Positions 1 to 5,800 of a stretch of DNA of 11,031 bases are shown piece after piece. The translations under genes and the position numbers were made by a program. Below the pieces are notes generated by a model. That model made no database searches. It was not told the DNA's origin and worked only from the letters and a program-made list of their open reading frames with translations. The stretch's first letter is position 1. Every line of letters begins with the position of its first letter. The stretch spans positions 1 to 11,031 of the forward strand of contig DAPT01000041.1 in the NCBI GenBank assembly GCA_002502215.1, read 5' to 3'. Source of the DNA: Euryarchaeota archaeon UBA124 (lineage in GTDB: Archaea; Thermoplasmatota; Poseidoniia; Poseidoniales; Poseidoniaceae).

Positions 1-340
1 CAGCCCGGCCACCAAAAGGTGGTTTTTCACCAAGTGGGTGGTGTGGTACACCGATTGGGTGGAGTGTCAGGCATGGTTTGCCACTTACTGCAGCATGTCG
101 CGATGGGAAGATAACCTCGGTCACCGTTTCACCGGTAGCATGAAGCCAACGTTGGTCAAGATGGTCCTCCCACAATATGCGCTCAGGTAGAAACCACATC
201 CTCACGTTTTCGAATGAGTAACAAGGATAGGATTCAACACCGGGTTGTTCCTCCCAAGAGCTCGATTGAAGTAGATACTTTGCTTGGTTCGTTGAAGCAA
301 TGTCATCACTGTTTACTGCGATGAGAATGACTTCAGCCAT
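1..340 (-). CDS. dtdA: D-aminoacyl-tRNA deacylase (DtdA/GEK1 type), N-terminal part, cut by the window edge
   Basis: Reading the minus strand from the ATG at 340-338 gives an uninterrupted frame to the window edge (113 codons). The protein opens MAEVILIAVNSDDIASTNQA, then has a WEE segment near residue 33, FPSRHAAVSGKPCLTLHPIG at about residues 80-99, and a Gly/Pro-rich stretch ending GGRA at the edge. A serine-rich 'SRH..SGKP.LT.HP' segment followed by a GGR/P-rich stretch is what I recall for archaeal DtdA and plant GEK1, zinc-dependent enzymes that free D-amino acids from mischarged tRNA. The C-terminal half lies outside the window. A GGGTG about 4 nt before the ATG is a weak ribosome site. 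The start codon lies within the palindrome CCATGG (337-342), so any plus-strand start at 339 would overlap it. Family assignment is by remembered motif, not alignment. Confidence 0.82.
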   Translation of the reverse strand, partial: MAEVILIAVNSDDIASTNQAKYLLQSSSWEEQPGVESYPCYSFENVRMWFLPERILWEDHLDQRWLHATGETVTEVIFPSRHAAVSGKPCLTLHPIGVPHHPLGEKPPFGGRA

Positions 341-407
341 GGTTACACCCAAGCACAACCACTTCTTGAAAGCGAGTATTGACAAGGAACCAACACCTCG
401 TCTCAAC

Positions 408-1352
408 ATGGTGGAAGGCGAGTCTCGAGTTCAGCTCCCATTTCGAGCCATGAGAATACTTGAAACGCCCAATGTCAAAGATGTGTATGCTGTTGCAATC
501 GGGGTCGATGGTGAACTTTGTCGACTGAATGAGGAATGGGAACTTTTGGAACCTCATGCGCGCCCTTTCCCTATGTCCATTCAACAAGCGATCATTGTTG
601 ACAATGTCCTTATTGCTACATGGATTGATCGAGAACTTCTCTTAGCCAGAATGGCATGTTTACCGCTTGACCAAGCATTCCGAGAAGGAGTTGAACGAGG
701 TGATTTGCGAACTGCAAGAAATCTTGAGCAAGCAATTCTTCCAGAAGGTGCTGTTTGGGCGCACGTTTTGGACGCAGAGCCTCTTGCTTTGACAGCGATG
801 GACGATGGATTCTGTTTTGTTCTATGGAATCGAGGAATATATGGTTTTGATGTAAATGGAGTTGAGCGCTGGAGATCGCCACCTCCTGAATGGCCGAAAC
901 TATCGCATTTACCGATGAGTCAAGAAACAGTCACGCTCCATGAGACGCATTCAACGATTGAGGTTTGGTCGAGGGCGGGTGGCTGCCTTCGTCTCTCAAA
1001 ATCAAATGGCTCAGAGATAGGCAGTGCTCATTTTGATCTCGAAGGTGCTCTCTCAAGTGTTTACGGAACCGAAACTCAACGAGTACTGTTACTGAGTGAT
1101 GGTCGCTGTTATCAATACAAGTTAGGTTCACGTATAGCAGATATTGCAACGAAAGGACCCATTCAACATGCTCTCTTTATGAACGACTCTACTTGGGTTT
1201 TGTCTGGTTGGCGGGAGGAAATCGTACTGAGTGAATCAGGTGTGACCGTGAAAAATCAAGATGAGGTAGTGGTCCAACATCTCGTGAAAGATGAACAACT
1301 TTGGCTGCTCACAAACGATGGTTTGCTCGCTCACTCGAGTTTGACTGAGTAG
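408..1352 (+). CDS. Beta-propeller-like protein of unknown function
   Basis: The frame is open from 300, but starts at 300 and 339 would overlap the 5' end of dtdA. I prefer the ATG at 408, which gives 314 residues; a TTG at 363 and an ATG at 447 are alternatives, and none has a good ribosome site. No signal peptide or membrane segment is visible, so the protein is probably cytoplasmic. It shows repeated short beta-strand patterns with a hydrophobic core and a Gly/Asp turn: VYAVAIGVDGELCRL (about 27-41), FCFVLWNRGIYGFDVNG (136-151), IEVWSRAGGCLRLS (184-197), VLLLSDGRCYQYKLG (226-240), WVLSGWREEIVLSESG (263-278) and LWLLTNDGLLA (298-308). This resembles a PQQ/WD-type propeller, although no canonical WD or PQQ signature is present. 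A more helical, charged stretch (85-112) interrupts it. The last 22 bp overlap the convergent rps27ae. Function unknown. Confidence 0.72.
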   Translation: MVEGESRVQLPFRAMRILETPNVKDVYAVAIGVDGELCRLNEEWELLEPHARPFPMSIQQAIIVDNVLIATWIDRELLLARMACLPLDQAFREGVERGDLRTARNLEQAILPEGAVWAHVLDAEPLALTAMDDGFCFVLWNRGIYGFDVNGVERWRSPPPEWPKLSHLPMSQETVTLHETHSTIEVWSRAGGCLRLSKSNGSEIGSAHFDLEGALSSVYGTETQRVLLLSDGRCYQYKLGSRIADIATKGPIQHALFMNDSTWVLSGWREEIVLSESGVTVKNQDEVVVQHLVKDEQLWLLTNDGLLAHSSLTE

Positions 1353-1501
1353 CCACAACGACCGCAGGTTTTGCGATCGGCGTGGACGGCAAGGAAAACA
1401 CCGGGTCCACAGTTTGGACAATGCTCTGCTTTACGCTCAAGAGTGCCATCGTCTGATATGGCATATTTCGACCACTTTGCTTTTGGATTTGGTTCACCCA
1501 T
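1331..1501 (-). CDS. rps27ae: Small ribosomal subunit protein S27ae (zinc ribbon)
   Basis: This 56-residue protein is easily missed by length-filtered gene calling. It starts at ATG 1501-1499, which shares one base with the TGA stop of rps24e (TGATG), and ends with TGA at 1333-1331. It contains the archaeal/eukaryal S27a core: HCPNCGPGVFLAVHADR then TCGRCGY. The four zinc ligands are C28, C31, C46 and C49. S27ae binds the small-subunit head; in eukaryotes it is made as a ubiquitin fusion, and here, as in archaea generally, it is ubiquitin-free. It is the last gene of the rpo7 operon and is probably translated by coupling to rps24e. Its 3' end overlaps the convergent gene at 408-1352 by 22 bp, so the two mRNAs must be complementary there. 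Confidence 0.95.
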   Translation of the reverse strand: MGEPNPKAKWSKYAISDDGTLERKAEHCPNCGPGVFLAVHADRKTCGRCGYSVKLE

Positions 1502-1854
1502 CACTCATCACCTTCCTTTGGTTCCTCTGCCGCTGCTTCGGTTGTCTCTTCAGATGCTTCTTCTGAGGCATTTCCACTGCGGAAGCCCTTGTGGCGTTCG
1601 TGAATATAGTCAGGTTCGACCTTCATTGCCGCTGCAGTTTCGTAAATCAAAGCTTGGCCGGTTGTAAGGGCCTGTCCGTAACGGGTTTTGCAGTTTTTAA
1701 CGACGATGAAGTCAGGGTTCGAACCTGGTTCAAGTGTCTTGACAAGGTCCATGACCTCTTTCTTCGAGGGGGTCTTGGAACTCTTGTGATTCCACTTGAA
1801 ATCGATTTCAACGCGGTTGAGAAGTTTGTTTTCTGTTCGACTTACAATTTCCAT
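1501..1854 (-). CDS. rps24e: Small ribosomal subunit protein S24e with acidic C-terminal tail
   Basis: The 117-residue protein starts MEIVSRTENKLLNRVEIDF and carries the S24e core: SKKEVMDLVKTLEPGSNPDFIVVKN (cited in part; residues about 30-54), TRYGQALTTGQALIYET (58-73) and the ERHKGFR end (86-92). S24e is a small-subunit protein shared by archaea and eukaryotes. The start at 1854 is fixed by a strong ribosome site, GGAGG at 1867-1863, 8 nt upstream. Most archaeal homologues end soon after the basic region, at about 100 residues. Here an added tail (about 96-117) is nearly all Glu, Ala, Ser and Thr, and so strongly acidic. The stop overlaps the rps27ae start by one base, and the gene follows spt4 with a 13-bp gap. 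Confidence 0.95.
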   Translation of the reverse strand: MEIVSRTENKLLNRVEIDFKWNHKSSKTPSKKEVMDLVKTLEPGSNPDFIVVKNCKTRYGQALTTGQALIYETAAAMKVEPDYIHERHKGFRSGNASEEASEETTEAAAEEPKEGDE

Positions 1855-1870
1855 GTTTTCATCCTCCTTA
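1855..1870 (-). promoter_or_regulatory. Strong Shine-Dalgarno of rps24e fused to the spt4 stop codon
   Basis: On the minus strand the spt4 stop TAA (1870-1868) is followed directly by GGAGGATG (1867-1860) and then AAAAC before the rps24e ATG. The site matches the 3' end of archaeal 16S rRNA over at least GGAGG. It sets the rps24e start and suggests termination and reinitiation between the two genes. Confidence 0.8.
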
Positions 1871-2071
1871 TCGGATATTCACCTTCAATGCGTAACGTCC
1901 GGGTTGTTCTATTTTCAATCGCCCTGCCATTTCGGAGCGAGATGGATGGATGATGATGACGTAACCTTGCCAGTCTGTTGTGGTCTGCGCTGAAGGATGT
2001 CGAGGACATTGGTCGACACCATCCGGAAGGATAAGGCCACATTCACCGCATGCAAATGGATTCTTCGCCAT
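1868..2071 (-). CDS. spt4: Transcription elongation factor Spt4 (RNA polymerase subunit E'')
   Basis: This 67-residue protein begins MAKNPFACGECGLILPDG and contains the diagnostic Spt4 segment DWQGYVIIIHPSRSEMAGRL (about 34-53), then PGRYALKV. Spt4 pairs with the NGN domain of Spt5 on the RNA polymerase clamp and promotes processive elongation. I chose ATG 2071 over an in-frame GTG at 2077 because a GGTGA ribosome site lies about 7 nt before the ATG and would be too close to the GTG. The GTG overlaps the rpo7 stop, so the genes are tightly coupled either way. The zinc ribbon reads C8-x2-C11 and C22-P-R-H25. Most family members have cysteine at the fourth position, so the metal site here would be Cys3His. 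rps24e follows 13 bp downstream. Confidence 0.94.
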   Translation of the reverse strand: MAKNPFACGECGLILPDGVDQCPRHPSAQTTTDWQGYVIIIHPSRSEMAGRLKIEQPGRYALKVNIR

Positions 2072-2073
2072 AA

Positions 2074-2625
2074 TCACTCACCTGCTTCACTGAGCCATTC
2101 AAGAGAGCCAAGACCCGGTTGCTTGCATGTTAGACCAATCTTCGACCGTCGAGGATCGCTTGTGTCTGGTGAAAGGGATACAATTCGGGCACGGACTGCG
2201 GTTCCGATTCCGAGACGCTTGTCATCGTTTCGTCCCGAAATTGTTCCTGCACCTACATTGACTTCGACTTGATCGTCAAGAATCTGAGATTTGTGGAGGA
2301 GAGCTTCCATTGGACCGATTCGAACGAATGCTCCGAATTCATTGACTTCGGAAATTGCCCCTTCGACCACTTCATAGTCATCCATGCAAAAGAGTAGCGC
2401 ATCAAAACGAACACGCTGATAGATGGCACCGTCACCGTGGATAATTCTTCCACGGCCAAGCGGCGTGTGATTACTGGTGACCAAAATAAATCTATTTTGC
2501 TCGTCAAAACGGCCTTCGAATGCAGTCATCGCCAAACGGTCAATGTGTTGGTCAAGAGACTGGCCTTTCTTCATGTACTCTGCGGGGATGCGGATGGTAT
2601 CCTCTTTTGTGACAATTTTGTACAT
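2074..2625 (-). CDS. rpo7: DNA-directed RNA polymerase subunit Rpo7 (E')
   Basis: The frame extends upstream to 2652, but the family start is MYKIVTKEDTIRIPAEYMKK at 2625, giving 183 residues. It is supported by GAGG at 2635-2632, 6 nt before the ATG. The N-terminal tip domain (1 to about 80) includes DGAIYQRVRFDALLF. The S1/OB RNA-binding domain (about 84-165) includes VVEGAISEVNEFGAFVRIG and MEALLHKSQI. The protein ends with the usual archaeal Gly-Leu-Gly-rich C-terminus and a Leu-Glu-Trp-Leu motif. Rpo7 forms the polymerase stalk with Rpo4, binds nascent RNA and helps open the promoter; it corresponds to eukaryotic Rpb7. It is the first gene of the operon with spt4, rps24e and rps27ae, a neighbourhood common in archaea. 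Its leader can fold over its own ribosome site (see the inverted repeats at 2633-2717). Confidence 0.96.
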   Translation of the reverse strand: MYKIVTKEDTIRIPAEYMKKGQSLDQHIDRLAMTAFEGRFDEQNRFILVTSNHTPLGRGRIIHGDGAIYQRVRFDALLFCMDDYEVVEGAISEVNEFGAFVRIGPMEALLHKSQILDDQVEVNVGAGTISGRNDDKRLGIGTAVRARIVSLSPDTSDPRRSKIGLTCKQPGLGSLEWLSEAGE

Positions 2626-2632
2626 CGTTTTC

Positions 2633-2717
2633 CTCTCCCGGGCTTCTCTCATCGAGTGACGAAGGCGAAGAGGCAGAACCTATCCGTCCTTCACCGGCTT
2701 TCGCCTCGGGAGAGAAG
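2633..2717 (-). repeat. Two competing inverted repeats in the rpo7 leader
   Basis: In the expected rpo7 leader, the arms at 2714-2707 (CTCTCCCG, minus strand) and 2640-2633 (CGGGAGAG) are exactly complementary over 8 bp. The second arm contains most of the GAGG ribosome site. A second exact 8-bp pairing is possible between 2717-2710 (CTTCTCTC) and 2650-2643 (GAGAGAAG). The two stems share 2714-2710, so only one can form at a time: one covers the ribosome site and the other leaves it free. The stretches are purine- and pyrimidine-rich, which raises the odds of chance pairing. Confidence 0.5.
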
Positions 2718-2747
2718 ACGACCGAAGTCATTTCGCCCACTGTCGAC

Positions 2748-2759
2748 CCCTATATGAAG
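2748..2759 (-). promoter_or_regulatory. Candidate TATA box for rpo7
   Basis: The minus strand reads CTTCATATAGGG here. It is the best TATA-like element upstream of rpo7. A start about 25 nt downstream, near 2725, would give a leader of about 100 nt that includes the competing stems at 2633-2717. The core TATA is nearly symmetric and could also be read on the plus strand towards the gene at 2891. No start-site data are available. Confidence 0.35.
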
Positions 2760-2791
2760 CCCACGCATTAATTCAAGTGACTGCGTAACTG

Positions 2792-2819
2792 AAAATACAG
2801 TGTTGAAAGTCTGTATTTT
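2792..2819. promoter_or_regulatory. Perfect 9-bp inverted repeat, operator-like, in the divergent promoter region
   Basis: The arms AAAATACAG (2792-2800) and CTGTATTTT (2811-2819) are exactly complementary, with a 10-bp spacer. The arm centres lie 19 bp apart, roughly two helical turns, as expected for a dimeric regulator bound on one face. The A/T-rich arms resemble archaeal TATA elements in both directions. A promoter built on the left arm would start near 2820, about 70 nt before the surface-protein ATG. This could be an operator overlapping a promoter or an RNA hairpin. Confidence 0.5.
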
Positions 2820-2831
2820 GCTAAAAAAGAA

Positions 2832-2872
2832 AGGGGTTGCGATGCTGAAAGAGCAAAACAATAACAACCCCT
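2832..2872 (+). repeat. 8-bp inverted repeat in the leader of the giant surface-protein gene
   Basis: AGGGGTTG (2832-2839) and CAACCCCT (2865-2872) are exactly complementary across a 25-nt loop, ending 18 bp before the ATG at 2891. In mRNA this would form a stem-loop just upstream of the start. The first arm holds the only G-rich run near the start, so the stem would hide it. The loop contains an ATG (2842) that opens an 18-codon frame running across the main start to a TAG at 2896-2898. Confidence 0.45.
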
Positions 2873-2873
2873 C

Positions 2874-2894
2874 ATGTCAGAATGTAAACAATGA
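2874..2894 (+). other. Six-codon upstream reading frame overlapping the surface-protein start
   Basis: ATG at 2874 opens the short frame MSECKQ, whose TGA (2892-2894) overlaps the ATG of the 1,872-residue gene as ATGA. There is no clear ribosome site before it. The main gene has no good Shine-Dalgarno either, so coupled reinitiation is possible. Chance is an equally good explanation for so short a frame. Confidence 0.25.
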
Positions 2895-5800
2895 GTAGCG
2901 CAAGCCATTCTGAAGCAGGGCCACGCCTCCCTGCTTTCAGCATTGTTTTGTTGATGCTTATGGTTTCATTTACTCACATCCAATTCTCCAATCTAACGGA
3001 AGATAAAGTGGCCCAGCCTTCATCGGCTCAAGTGTGGGACGATCTGGAACAACCTTGGGGGCAATATGGGGGGAGCGCCACTCGCAATGGAACCATGCCT
3101 TTGCACGATTCTACTTCTGGGACAATGATTAGCATCAATGATCCTGTCATCAATTGGGTTGCTCTTGACGACAACATTGGTTCGGATGCATACGGTTCCA
3201 TTATCGGCAACTTTTCAGGAAGTCTAACAGTAAGCCCAGGGGCATTCGAGCGATGCACTCCTTCGAACCTTTTTGCGGTGATCATGCATGAGAGTACCTC
3301 GACGTCTTCGACGAAATTATCGCTTATCGCAGGTGATGATGCAGATGTTGCATGGCAAGTGGATTTGGGCGAGACTCGGGCAGCACGTTCAACGCCTGTT
3401 CTCGTGGATGTAAATCTCGACGGTACAATCGAAGTTGTCGTCGTCTACGATACTGAAAGCTCCCTTCAAGTCGATGTATGGTCGCCTGAACTAACCTGCG
3501 ATGAATCAGGATGGCAAAGTAGCGGGCACTCGAACGAACTCTTGTGGTCATGGACCAGCACAGATTATCGTATAGGCATCACGAGTCCTCACTTCCAGAC
3601 ACGACAAAGCAATCATCTCTCTGTCACACAGCCATTACTTGCGGACTTGGAACTCGACGGGCAACCAGAATTGGTTCTCACAGTCGTTGATACGACGACA
3701 GATGACCCGCACATTCTGAGTCTCCCCCTTGGTTCAAATACGCCGACTGAAAACTGGGACGTTACGCTTGAACGTGGAACACACCCGAGCGACCCAGCCT
3801 GGGCTCAGTTGGACGGTCAAAACTCTGTCGTCCTAGCGACCACAATCGATGAAAATTCTGGGAATATGTGGGTTTGGCGAATCGATGGACTTACTGGATC
3901 AAATGATTTGGGTCTGGTGCCGTTATCTGGCACCGATACAGATTCGGACGCTCCTCGATTGCGTTTGCCAAGTCCGGTTGTCGCACAACTTGATAGCGAC
4001 GCTGCGCCAGAAATGATTCTGACGATTCCGACCGATGCAAACGGCCGTACGGTCGGTCTTGGGGCCCGTTTTGTCGGTATGGAACTAACTTCAACGGAGG
4101 AAATATTCTCATTTCGCGCTCGGAATGGCTATGCAGATGCAGCACCTCTTCCAATCGACCTCAACAATGATTCCATCCATGACCGGCTTTGCTGGGTGAC
4201 GTGGTATTCTGCATCATCAGTAACCTTTGACCGAGAAGGAATGGTTGGTTGTCATGATTTGACCAACGACCCTCCAACGGAAGAATGGACCAAAATCATG
4301 AATCGAGGAGGTTCAGGAAACGATAACGATGAAATTGCGGTTTCTCCGCCAGCTTGGATGGACATTGATGGAGAAGGAGATCCCGAAATTGTTGTAGCAT
4401 TTGGCCGACGAATCTTTGCATTTGAAGGCGACACTGGGTTTGAAAATGAAGTCTCCGAAGGCTGGGATGAGCCCCTATCAATGCCCCATCGCGTATGGTC
4501 GGCACCTGCCTTTGCAGACCTGGACGGAGACGGATTCCTTGACATACTGTACGGCGATACATTGGTATCACAACGTCTACTTGACCTCGCGCCATTGCCC
4601 GATGGAAACGGGATTGCATTCAACCCCGTCTCTCCTGATCCTGGACAGACACTCACAGTGACCGGGCAATTTGCAAACATCGGAACTTGGGAAAACGATG
4701 ACAGCATTGACTGTGCACTCTACATGAACGGGCAAGAATTGACAAGAATTCGATTTGATGATCTCAAACCTCTCCCACCGAGTGGCGAGGGTGGTCCTGC
4801 AACATTCAGTGTCGACGTGACTGCCTCACTCGGTACCCACACATTCGAGTTGGTTCTGGATGTAAATCAAAACCTTACTGAGGCAAGGGAAGACAACAAT
4901 GTCGAACAAACGACATTGACAGTCGTCGAACCCTATGCTGTTCTCATCCAGGGACCTGAGACAGTGACGAGAATCGAACCCGGTTCATCAGAGGATGTCG
5001 AAGTCACAATCACAGCAACCGGTTCACGGACCGCTGATTGGGACATTGCTTACGATACCACCAACCTCCCTGATGAGTGGATAGTCGAGCCCAGACAAGG
5101 AACCAATTTGGTGGCCGTAGAGCTAATCCCATCAACACCTGTAATCTTGCCATTCACCGCAACACTTCCTGCAGATGCCCTTGGTGATGAAGATGGCTAC
5201 ATTGAAGTAACAGCAACGCTAACAACCGATTCAAGTGTTCAAACGACATCTTGGATTCCAATAGAAGCACTACGTACCCGCGGTTTGTCACTGGTAGGCC
5301 CAACCGGACTTGCATCCTCCGAAGGGTTCGGAATACCTGGCTACACTGCGGAGACTTATGTTTTAATCGAAAACCTCGGGAACGCTGTTGAAACAACAAC
5401 ATCCATTGATTGGACCAGCCCTTCTTGGGGTGGAACTCCAGTTTTGTTCGATGGTTCAAGCAACGTATACTCAATTACACTGCAGCCCGGTGAAAAGAAA
5501 GAAATGAAGATTCTCATCGATGTACCGAGCTCAGTTTCCCACGGGAGTATGACAACTTCAACCTTAACCACATGCATTGGAAGTGGTGAAGATACGCTCT
5601 GTCGTTCACTCGATGCAAACTTTACGGCTGTAGGTTCCCATACCTCACCAACACACATTCGTACAGTACCTGCGACAACACATCAATTTGAATTCAGAAT
5701 GGTTATGCCTCAGTCGGGCACATTAAGTTGGGATTTGAATCAAGCAAACATTGCACTTCCAAATTGGCAATGGAATGCATCGAACGGAGCGACGTTGGAA

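Noticed and set aside
2..190. Plus-strand open frame of 62 codons at the left edge
   Set aside because: It is Trp-rich and family-less, and it lies opposite the well-supported dtdA frame, so it is a shadow.
300..407. N-terminal extension of the propeller-like protein from ATG 300 or 339
   Set aside because: It would overlap the 5' end of dtdA on the other strand by up to 41 bp and has no ribosome site; 408 is the first ATG clear of dtdA.
2626..2652. Longer Rpo7 starting at 2652
   Set aside because: The added residues (Arg/Glu-rich) are not part of the family N-terminus, and the region holds the ribosome site for 2625.
3407..4560. EF-hand or dockerin reading of the D-x-D-x-D-G loops
   Set aside because: The loops are followed by beta strands (E/D-I/L-V-V/L), as in FG-GAP/VCBS blades, not by the helices of EF-hands or dockerins.
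4252..4707. 151-codon minus-strand open frame inside the giant gene
   Set aside because: It is Ser/Pro-rich antisense of the propeller/CARDB coding sequence, with no family match or ribosome context.
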